A stretch of 64,000 nucleotides of DNA, from NCBI GenBank assembly GCA_963754955.1, contig CAVWHY010000005.1, positions 1 through 64,000 on the forward strand, read 5' to 3'. The position numbers and the translations under genes were made by a program. The notes beneath the pieces are model-generated. The model saw only the letters and a list, made by a program, of their open reading frames with translations, was not told the DNA's origin and searched no databases. This document shows, piece by piece, positions 10,844 to 17,403 of this stretch (position 1 is its first letter; the number at the start of each line of letters is the position of its first letter). This DNA comes from CAVQJU01 sp963754955 (GTDB lineage Bacteria; Acidobacteriota; Vicinamibacteria; Vicinamibacterales; CAVVIG01).

Positions 10844-10887
10844 GTAACGTGAGTAACGTGAGTAATGTGAGCAACGTGAGTCATGTG
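10840..10887 (+). repeat. GTGAGTAAC tandem repeat at modB/modC junction
   Basis: Five nine-base units, GTGAGTAAC x2 then GTGAGTAAT, GTGAGCAAC and GTGAGTCAT, followed by GTGCAC. They start within the modB stop codon. Every unit begins with an in-frame GTG for modC and would encode Val-Ser-Asn. The array therefore offers six alternative starts in register and changes in copy number would not shift the frame. Confidence 0.85.
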
Positions 10888-11997
10888 CACGCCGTGGCGC
10901 GCACCCTCGCCGTCACGGTCCGGAAACGGGTCTCGCCGGCGTTCACACTCGACGTCTCCTTCTCCGCACCGCCCGGCATCACGATCGTGTTCGGCGAGTC
11001 GGGGTCCGGCAAGAGCACGCTGCTGCGGGCCGTCGCAGGCCTGATCGGGCCCGACGCCGGGCACATCGCGATTGGCGAGCGGCGCCTGTACAACTCGGCG
11101 TCGGCGGAGCACGTGCCTGCCGGCCAGCGGCAGATCGGCTACGTGTTTCAGCATCTGGCGCTGTTTCCCCATATGACTGTCGCGGCAAATATCGAGTATG
11201 GGCTTGCGCACCTGCCGGCCGACCAGCGGCGCGCCCGCACCCGCGCGGTCGCCGAATCGTTCCGGATCACGCACGTGCTGTCGCGCCCGCCGGCGGCGAT
11301 CTCCGGAGGCGAACGCCAGCGGGCCGCGCTCGCGCGGTCCCTCGTCACCGACCCGGTTGTGCTGCTGCTCGATGAACCGCTGACCGCGCTCGATCACGCG
11401 ACCGCGTCGCACATCATCGACGACCTGCGCGCCTGGAACACCGCGCACGCCATCCCGATTCTCTACGTCACGCACGCGCATCGCGAGGCGTTCGCGCTCG
11501 GCGAACGGCTCGTCTTCCTCGACGCGGGGAAGATCGTCGCGACGGGCACGCCGCACGAACTTCTCGACTCGCCCGCCTCCGAGCCGCTCGCCCGGTTCGC
11601 CGGGTTCGAGAACCTGTTCAGCGGCGTAATCGTGGAACGCCGGCCTGACGCCGGCACCATGCAGTGCCGGCTGATCGGGCCGGACGCCGGGGCTGGCGCC
11701 GAGATTGAAGCGCCGCTCGCACACGGCGACTCCGGCGATCACGTGCGCCTCGCGATCCGCGCGGGCGACATCCTGCTCGCCGTCGAGGAGCCGAGGGGCC
11801 TCAGCGCGCGGAACATCCTGCGGGGCCAGTTGATGTCCCTGACCCGTGAGGGCCCGACGGTGCACGCCGTTGTCGATGCCGGCGCGCGGTTCCAGGTCCA
11901 CCTGACGCCGGGCGCTCGCGACGCCCTGCGCCTCCGCGCCGGCGATGACGTCTGGCTGATCATCAAGACGCATTCGTTTCGAATCGTTTCATCGTGA
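10840..11997 (+). CDS. modC: molybdate ABC transporter, ATPase with TOBE/Mop tail
   Basis: About 385 residues if translated from the first GTG (10,840), which overlaps the modB stop; later GTGs at 10,849-10,885 are also possible. Walker A is GESGSGKST, the Q-loop is YVFQHLALFPHM, the signature is ISGGERQR, Walker B is VVLLLDEPL and the switch His is in YVTHAHREA. After the ATPase (to about residue 230) a C-terminal region has RNILRGQLMSL and VWLIIKTHSFRI, the TOBE/Mop fold that binds molybdate and feeds back on transport. It powers ModAB uptake. The stop lies inside the operator-like inverted repeat of the next gene. Confidence 0.93.
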   Translation: MSNVSNVSNVSNVSHVHAVARTLAVTVRKRVSPAFTLDVSFSAPPGITIVFGESGSGKSTLLRAVAGLIGPDAGHIAIGERRLYNSASAEHVPAGQRQIGYVFQHLALFPHMTVAANIEYGLAHLPADQRRARTRAVAESFRITHVLSRPPAAISGGERQRAALARSLVTDPVVLLLDEPLTALDHATASHIIDDLRAWNTAHAIPILYVTHAHREAFALGERLVFLDAGKIVATGTPHELLDSPASEPLARFAGFENLFSGVIVERRPDAGTMQCRLIGPDAGAGAEIEAPLAHGDSGDHVRLAIRAGDILLAVEEPRGLSARNILRGQLMSLTREGPTVHAVVDAGARFQVHLTPGARDALRLRAGDDVWLIIKTHSFRIVSS

Positions 11998-12005
11998 TAC
12001 GATTC
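11981..12005. promoter_or_regulatory. ModE-like inverted repeat before HTH-Mop regulator
   Basis: GAATCGT (11,981-11,987) and ACGATTC (11,999-12,005) form a perfect 7-bp inverted repeat around an 11-bp spacer, 38 bp before the regulator ATG and overlapping the modC stop. The arms contain ATCGT/ACGAT, the outer part of the known E. coli ModE operator (ATCGTTA...TAACGAT). It is likely an autoregulatory site for the Mop-domain regulator. Confidence 0.5.
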
Positions 12006-12043
12006 AGGTTGATTCCAGGATCCCACCTGAAAGGCTGAATCGC

Positions 12044-12514
12044 ATGGCGCTCCTCACCGTCCGCGCGGCCGCCGGCCGGCTCGGAATCGGCTACTCGACG
12101 CTGAAGCAGTGGATCTACCAGGGACGGATCCGCACGACGCACACCGCCGGCGGCCATCACCGCATCGCGGACGCGGAAGTGGACCGGTTCGTCGCGCGCC
12201 AGACACCGGCCGATGCCGCGGGCGCCCGAACGACCGCCGCTACCGGCCTGATTGTCGCGTTGAGCGGCCGCAATCGGCTGCGCGGCTTCGTGGAGGAGGT
12301 GCGGACCGACGGCCTGCTCGGGCAGGTCCGCCTGCGCATCGGCGATCAGCGCCTGACAGCGGTGATCACCGGTGACGCCATCGAGGAGTTGAAGCTGCGG
12401 CGCGGCGACGAAGCTGTCGCCATCATCAAGTCCACGGAAGTCATGATCGCGCGCGAAGCGGAGCTCCCGGCCGAGCCGAAGCGACGGACGTCCCGCGGCA
12501 CACGCCGCCGTTGA
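12044..12514 (+). CDS. HTH-Mop molybdate-responsive regulator
   Basis: 156 residues. Residues 1-52 are an excisionase/MerR-type helix-turn-helix (VRAAAGRLGIGYSTLKQWIY, then GGHHRI), a form often found fused to Mop domains. Residues about 70-135 form a single Mop/TOBE domain (SGRNRLRGFVEEVRTDGLLG, ITGDAIEELKLRRGDEAVAIIKSTEVMI), which binds molybdate. A Lys/Arg-rich tail follows. It probably senses cytoplasmic molybdate and controls modABC through the ATCGT repeat just upstream. It is 46 bp downstream of modC and may be read through from that operon or use its own promoter. Confidence 0.85.
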   Translation: MALLTVRAAAGRLGIGYSTLKQWIYQGRIRTTHTAGGHHRIADAEVDRFVARQTPADAAGARTTAATGLIVALSGRNRLRGFVEEVRTDGLLGQVRLRIGDQRLTAVITGDAIEELKLRRGDEAVAIIKSTEVMIAREAELPAEPKRRTSRGTRRR

Positions 12515-12519
12515 TCACG

Positions 12520-12606
12520 ACGTACAACACAGAGCACACACTGAGCACGCAGAGAGGCGTACTGATTACCTCCGCCTGCTCTGCGTGCTCTGTGTTGAAT
12601 GTCGTC
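12520..12606. terminator. imperfect inverted repeat between convergent genes
   Basis: CAACACAGAGCAC...GCAGAG on the left arm pairs with CTCTGC-GTGCTCTGTGTTG on the right arm (about 12,524-12,600), with a small internal insertion in the left arm. It lies in the 100-bp gap between the convergent regulator and PQQ dehydrogenase genes. That location suits a bidirectional terminator, but neither side has a strong T-run. The ACACAGAGCACGCAGAG word may also be a dispersed repeat. Confidence 0.5.
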
Positions 12607-12615
12607 TTAGTCGTC

Positions 12616-14370
12616 TCATTTGATGGCAAACACCCAGATGGCGCCGCCCTCGGGCACTTCCGGGAAATCACCCGGACGCAGGGCGTTCAACTGCGTCTCC
12701 ATCCCCTGCGAATCGACGCCCCACCCGGATTGCACGGCGACGTATTGGCGGCCGCCGGCGAGAAACGATGTCGGCTGACCGATGATCCCCGAGTTGGTCG
12801 GGAACTTCCACAGCAGCTTTCCGCTCTTGGCGTCGAACGCGTGGAACTCGCGGTCGTTCGTTCCGCCGGAAAACACCAGCCCGCCGCCTGTCGCGAGCAT
12901 CGGGCCCCAGTTGGGCGACGTGGCGTAGGTGTGCGTCCACACGCGCTTGCCCGTATCGACGTTCCACGCCTGCACTTCGCCGACGTGATCGGCGCCTTCC
13001 GCGATGGAAAATGTATACGTCGCGCCCACATACCGCTGCCCCGCCGAATACGATACGGGCGCGCCCGTCATCGTCTCGCAGAGATTTTCGTTCGCCGGGA
13101 TGTAGAGGAGCCGCGTTTTCGGGCTGAACGCCACCGGCGGCCAGTTCTTGCCGCCCCAGAGCGACGGGCAGAAGGTGGCGCGCTTGCCCGTGCCGGGCTT
13201 GTGGTCCGGATCGACGTCGGGCCGCCCCGTCTTCGGATCGACGCTCTTGAACACGTTCTGCTTCACGAACGGTGTGCCCTCGACGAACCCGATCGGACCG
13301 TTCGACCGTTCGAGAAACCAGACGTACCCGTCGCGCGCCACGTCGATCAGCCCCTTGATCGTCCGCCCGTTGCGCGTGTAGTCGGCGAGAATCGGAGGCG
13401 AGACCTCGTCCCAGTCCCATGAATCGTTCGGGTGGTACTGGTGGTGGCCCTTGATCGCGCCGGTCGCGACGTCGATCGCCAGCGTGGACGATGTGTAGAG
13501 GTTGTCGCCGGGACGCTGGTCGCCCATCCATGGGCCGCCGTTGCCAGTGCCCCAGTACGCCAGGTTCGTGTCGGGATCGTAGTTACCGGTGACCCAGACC
13601 GATCCGCCGCCGGTCTTCCACTGATCCCCCTGCGGCCACGTGGCGCTGCCGGGCTCGCCCGGCGCGGGCACCGTGTACGTCTTCCACGCCGGCTTGCCGG
13701 TGTCGGCGTCGAACGCCGCGATGAACCCGCGGATGCCGAGCTCGCCGCCCGACGCGCCGACCATCACCTTGCCGTCCGCGACAAGCGGCGCGACCGACAT
13801 GTAATAGCCGTTCCGATTCTCGTCCACCTTCGTGGCCCACACCTCTTTCCCGGTCGTGGCGTCGAGGGCGACGAGGACGGCCTCGGCGGCTGCAAAGTAC
13901 ACCTTGTTCGCGTAGAGTGCGACCCCGCGACTCGTTCGGTGGAGCTGGATCACTTCATCCGATAGTGGCCGGCGATACCGCCACAGCTGGGCGCCGGTCT
14001 TCGCGTCGAGCGCGATCACCTGGTTGCCCGGCGTCGCGACGAACATCACGCCGTTGTTCACCATGGGCGGCGCCTGGTGCCCGCTCCGCTCGCCTGTCGC
14101 GAACACCCAGACGGGCTGAAGCCGCGTGACATTGCCGGGCGTGAGCTGTTCGAGCGGGCTGTAGCCCCAGCCGTCGTAGGTCCGTCGCACGGTCAGCCAG
14201 TCGCCGTCGTCCGGTTTCTTCAGACGCTCCGCGGTGACGGGCTTATAGCTCTGAAGAATGGCCGGCACGGGCGCCGGCTGCTGAGACAGCAGCGTCACGA
14301 CCGACGCGTTGAGCAGGCCTGCGGCCGCGCAGGCCGCCGCCGCTCCGCTGACGACCTTCATCGTGCGCAT
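12616..14370 (-). CDS. PQQ-dependent alcohol-type dehydrogenase, lanthanide-type motif
   Basis: 584 residues with a signal-like N-terminus and an eight-bladed quinoprotein propeller (W-docking repeats such as DAKTGAQLWRY, DATTGKEVWA, DADTGKPAWKTY, DVDTGKRVWTHT-like). It oxidises an alcohol or aldehyde in the periplasm with PQQ. Metal-ligand positions seen: Glu in SGGELGIRG, Asn in YWGTGNGG and the catalytic Asp in SWDWDEVSP. The second Asp two residues on (D-W-D) is the diagnostic extra ligand of lanthanide-dependent enzymes (XoxF type) and is Ala in calcium-dependent MxaF. The vicinal Cys pair of methanol dehydrogenases is absent. It sits 36 bp after the Rieske gene, which may accept its electrons. 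Confidence 0.85.
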   Translation of the reverse strand: MRTMKVVSGAAAACAAAGLLNASVVTLLSQQPAPVPAILQSYKPVTAERLKKPDDGDWLTVRRTYDGWGYSPLEQLTPGNVTRLQPVWVFATGERSGHQAPPMVNNGVMFVATPGNQVIALDAKTGAQLWRYRRPLSDEVIQLHRTSRGVALYANKVYFAAAEAVLVALDATTGKEVWATKVDENRNGYYMSVAPLVADGKVMVGASGGELGIRGFIAAFDADTGKPAWKTYTVPAPGEPGSATWPQGDQWKTGGGSVWVTGNYDPDTNLAYWGTGNGGPWMGDQRPGDNLYTSSTLAIDVATGAIKGHHQYHPNDSWDWDEVSPPILADYTRNGRTIKGLIDVARDGYVWFLERSNGPIGFVEGTPFVKQNVFKSVDPKTGRPDVDPDHKPGTGKRATFCPSLWGGKNWPPVAFSPKTRLLYIPANENLCETMTGAPVSYSAGQRYVGATYTFSIAEGADHVGEVQAWNVDTGKRVWTHTYATSPNWGPMLATGGGLVFSGGTNDREFHAFDAKSGKLLWKFPTNSGIIGQPTSFLAGGRQYVAVQSGWGVDSQGMETQLNALRPGDFPEVPEGGAIWVFAIK

Positions 14371-14406
14371 TAAGGGCTTCTCCTCGTCGTTCCGCAGTAC
14401 GCGACA

Positions 14407-14967
14407 TCACGGCTGCTCGAAGCCGACCCGCGTGGTGAACGGTTTCGCCACGGTCAGCTTTCCATCGATCGTCTGCAGCGGCAGCGCCGGCAGCGCCCGC
14501 GGAGCGGGGCCGTCGACGACGCGCGCGCCATCTTTCGGGTCGAACCTGGAGTAATGACACGGACACGACAACATCTGGTCGTCGGCGTGCCAGTCGATCA
14601 CCTCGCAGCCCGTGTGCGTGCAGATCGCGGTGTAGGCCACTACGCCGTCGGCCGCGCGCGCACGCGTCTCGGGGCTGAGCGTCAAGGGATCCAGGCGCAG
14701 CAGCAGGATGCGGTTCAGCCGCGATCCGTTTCGCACCGTGCCATCCTGCGGATCGAGCGGCCACGCCATCGTCTGCGTGCCGCCGGCCGGCACATCGTCC
14801 GGCGTCAGCGGCTTCGCGCCCGGCGCGTCAATCTTGATGAGGACGTCGCCCTCTTTCGGCCGGACTGCCGTCGCGTCGACCTGCGCGCCGAAGGCCGGAC
14901 CTTTGACAAGAAGCAGGGCTGCGCCCCCCTTCAGCACCGCACGCCGTCCAACACCGCTCTTCGCCAC
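14407..14967 (-). CDS. exported Rieske [2Fe-2S] protein
   Basis: About 186 residues from GTG 14,967 (VAKSGVGRRAVLKGGAALLL), a Tat-like leader with Arg-Arg and a hydrophobic stretch. The Rieske cluster motif is CTHTGC near residue 110 and CPCHYSRFD about 16 residues later, supplying two Cys and two His ligands. The domain is typical of ubiquinol-cytochrome c reductase Rieske subunits, but no cytochrome b is nearby. As the gene precedes the PQQ dehydrogenase by 36 bp on the same strand, I infer it is an electron carrier for that enzyme. No upstream ATG fits better than the GTG. Confidence 0.82.
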   Translation of the reverse strand: MAKSGVGRRAVLKGGAALLLVKGPAFGAQVDATAVRPKEGDVLIKIDAPGAKPLTPDDVPAGGTQTMAWPLDPQDGTVRNGSRLNRILLLRLDPLTLSPETRARAADGVVAYTAICTHTGCEVIDWHADDQMLSCPCHYSRFDPKDGARVVDGPAPRALPALPLQTIDGKLTVAKPFTTRVGFEQP

Positions 14968-15022
14968 GATCGCCCTCCGAGTGCAGGCGCAGTCTATCAG
15001 GTAGCGGGTCGTGGCAGCAGTA

Positions 15023-15070
15023 GTGCAGGCCTTCAGGCCTGCCGTGACACGCAGGGCTGAAGCCCTGCAC
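15023..15070. repeat. paired CTTCAG/CTGAAG hairpins
   Basis: GCAGGC-CTTCAG-GCCTGC (15,025-15,042) and GCAGGG-CTGAAG-CCCTGC (15,051-15,068) form two palindromes, together enclosed by GTGCAGG...CCTGCAC. It lies downstream of the ABC exporter gene and upstream of the Rieske gene. It belongs to the CTTCAG-loop hairpin family also seen at 1,836, 42,409 and 61,311. Confidence 0.7.
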
Positions 15071-15076
15071 CACTTG

Positions 15077-16891
15077 CTATCTCCGATACGCAGCCGCCTG
15101 GATGCCGTAAAGCTCCGCGTACTGGCCGCCCCTGGCGATGAGATCCTCGTGCGGCCCGACCTCGACGACCTTCGCGCCGTCCAGCACGACGATGATGTCG
15201 GCCATCCGCACGGTGCTGAAGCGATGCGAAACCAGCACCGTAATGCGGCCGTCCGATGCCGCGGCGTCGCGATCGTCGGCGGACGCCGCTGCGGCGTACC
15301 GTTCAAACAGCGCGTGCTCGGTCTCGGCATCCAGTGCGGCCGTCGGTTCGTCCAGTACCAGCAGCAGCGGGTGGTCTCGCATGAAGCCGCGCGCCAGCGC
15401 GAGCTTCTGCCATTGTCCGAACGACACCTCGACGCCGCCTGGCCAGGTCGGCCCGAGCTGCGTCTGCAGCCCTGCCTTCAGTTTCACCACCACATCGTCC
15501 GCGCCTGCCCGCGCCACGGCGGTAACGACGGCCGCTTCATCGTCGAGCCGAGGAACGTCCCCGAGGCCGACGGTGTGGCCGGCCCTGAACTCGAAGCGGA
15601 AGAAGTCCTGGAACGCGCCTGTCAGGCGGCCGCGCCACTCGTCCGCGTTCATCCGCGCCAGATCGACCCCGTCGACGAGAATCCGGCCTGACGTCGGCTC
15701 GTAGAACCTGGCGAGCAACTTAACGAGCGTGCTCTTCCCGGCGCCGTTCTCCCCGACGACGGCGATCACGGCTCCCGCCGGTAATTCCAGGTTCACGTCG
15801 TCGAGGACGAGTCGCTCGGTTCCGGGATATGCGAACGACACGTGATCGAAACGGATGCCGCTGACGAGCCGCGCCGGTACTGGACGATCGGCGCGGGCCA
15901 CAAGCGAGGCGGCGTAGTCTTCGAGCCAGGCGAGCCGTCGCGCGCCGTACGCCCAGAAGCCGGTGAGGAACCCGAGCTCGCCAACGGTCGCACCGATGTA
16001 CGCCGAAAGGCGCGAGCCGGCAGCGAGCACGAGCAGAACATTGCCGGCCGACCCGTGCAGGTAAGACGATACGAAGATGACGGCGCCAACGTACGCGCCG
16101 CCGAAAATCGCCCACGCGAGCGTGTGCCAGCCGGCGGACCGCCAGCGAACCGCAGAAACGGGTCCAAACCCTGAGGCCCAGGCCTCGCGCCGGTCCGTCA
16201 CGAGGCGATGACCAATCCCGGTCACGCGGACTTCTTTTCCCGGCGGGGCCGTGGTCGCGGTCGTGAACAGATGGCGCGCGAGCCGGTTGAACGGCGCCGC
16301 CCGCTGCTGCGCGACCCGCTCGATGCCCGGCCGCCACATCGCAGTGATCGCGGTCGGAGCCGCAAAGAGCGCCAGCAGCAGGAGCGCGGGGTGAATCGAC
16401 ATCAGCAGCGCGATCGTCACGGCGAGCCGCACGATCCACCCGCATGTCGAGAACACCGACATGTACATGTGATCGAGGACAAACACCTGATCGCGCAGCA
16501 TCGCGAGCCGGTCGAGGTAGTCGGGCCGCTCCTGGTGCGCAATCGTCGCGACCGAGGCCTGCAGCCTCGCAACGTGCGCTTCGAGGGCAATGGTGATCTT
16601 GTCGCGGAACCGGCGCTGCATGCGGGAGCTCAGCACGCCGAGCAGCCAGGTCGCCGTCGCCGAGAGGCCCAGCGCGAACGCCGCCGTGCGCATGAGACCC
16701 GCATCGCGCTCCAGCACCGCCACGCCGAGCCACTTGAACCACAACGCGAGCAGCGCGTCGGGAAGCGCCATGAGCAGCGCCAGCACGAAGGCGACGGCCA
16801 TCAGGCCTGGCTCGTAGCGGTAGCCCAGCTTGCAGAGCCGCCACATCGACGGTAGCATCGGCGGCAGGTCGTCGTTGCTATCCGATGCCAT
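15077..16891 (-). CDS. ABC exporter half-transporter (degenerate signature)
   Basis: 604 residues: an N-terminal membrane domain of about six helices (residues 20-330), then an ATPase. Walker A is GENGAGKST, Q-loop AFQDFFRFEF, Walker B LLLVLDEPTAALD, and the switch His is in VLVSHRFSTVR. The signature is VSFGQWQK rather than LSGGQ, a Gly-to-Phe change at a contact position. Such changes are typical of one partner of a heterodimeric exporter. The second exporter gene 17,404-19,203 in the same orientation has a canonical signature, so the two may form one transporter. Its ATG shares two bases with the start of the divergent secreted-protein gene. The substrate is unknown. Confidence 0.88.
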   Translation of the reverse strand: MASDSNDDLPPMLPSMWRLCKLGYRYEPGLMAVAFVLALLMALPDALLALWFKWLGVAVLERDAGLMRTAAFALGLSATATWLLGVLSSRMQRRFRDKITIALEAHVARLQASVATIAHQERPDYLDRLAMLRDQVFVLDHMYMSVFSTCGWIVRLAVTIALLMSIHPALLLLALFAAPTAITAMWRPGIERVAQQRAAPFNRLARHLFTTATTAPPGKEVRVTGIGHRLVTDRREAWASGFGPVSAVRWRSAGWHTLAWAIFGGAYVGAVIFVSSYLHGSAGNVLLVLAAGSRLSAYIGATVGELGFLTGFWAYGARRLAWLEDYAASLVARADRPVPARLVSGIRFDHVSFAYPGTERLVLDDVNLELPAGAVIAVVGENGAGKSTLVKLLARFYEPTSGRILVDGVDLARMNADEWRGRLTGAFQDFFRFEFRAGHTVGLGDVPRLDDEAAVVTAVARAGADDVVVKLKAGLQTQLGPTWPGGVEVSFGQWQKLALARGFMRDHPLLLVLDEPTAALDAETEHALFERYAAAASADDRDAAASDGRITVLVSHRFSTVRMADIIVVLDGAKVVEVGPHEDLIARGGQYAELYGIQAAAYRR

Positions 16892-17399
16892 GAGAGTGTT
16901 CCTGTCCCGGCCGAACCGCCAGGCGCCGCGTCCTAAGGACGTGGGTGTTCGCGTGGCTGCTCTCGGTTGCCTGCTTGCCGCTGCGATGACCGTTCCCGCG
17001 TCGGCTCAACAGACGTATCTGAACGTCGAACGCGTGCGGGCGGCCCTGCTGAAGCCGGCGCCCAGGATTGTCGTGGAAAACCGGCAGCCCGACTTCAGGA
17101 TTCACGTGGAAGAGCGGCGGCCCTTCGACGATCTGTTCGAGGTCCCGCTCTGGGAGACGCCCGTCATCGTCTCGCAACCGCCGTCGCTGCTGGCGCCGAT
17201 CGAAGGCGTGCCTCACGCCACGCCGGCCCTCATTCAGACCACCGTCGACCCCGGACACATCGCCCAGTCCGCCACCAGGCGCGCCCGCGAGAAATCGACT
17301 CGTACGCAGGTCGAGCGCGCCATCGCGCAATACTGCGCGGCGCAGCCCGACGCGGGGTCGTCGATCTCGCTGTGCTGGTCGTCGACGGCCACGCCGTAA
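16890..17399 (+). CDS. small secreted protein between two ABC exporters
   Basis: 169 residues from ATG 16,890. A start at GTG 16,941 would give a cleaner signal peptide (VGVRVAALGCLLAAAMTVPASAQQ) preceded closely by AAGGA. The mature part (TYLNVERVRAALLKPAPRIV, RRPFDDLFEVPLWETPVIV) matches no family I recognise. It has a Pro-rich centre and two late Cys (QYCAAQ, SLCWSS). It converges on the exporter gene at 17,404 with a 4-bp gap and starts head-to-head with the exporter gene at 16,891, so it is embedded between them on the opposite strand. It could be a periplasmic partner or simply an unrelated resident. Confidence 0.6.
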   Translation: MRVFLSRPNRQAPRPKDVGVRVAALGCLLAAAMTVPASAQQTYLNVERVRAALLKPAPRIVVENRQPDFRIHVEERRPFDDLFEVPLWETPVIVSQPPSLLAPIEGVPHATPALIQTTVDPGHIAQSATRRAREKSTRTQVERAIAQYCAAQPDAGSSISLCWSSTATP

Positions 17400-17403
17400 C
17401 GCC

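Noticed and set aside
10840..10887. CRISPR-like or phase-variable repeat array
   Set aside because: Units are nine bases without spacers. It is a short minisatellite; no CRISPR repeats were seen anywhere in the window.
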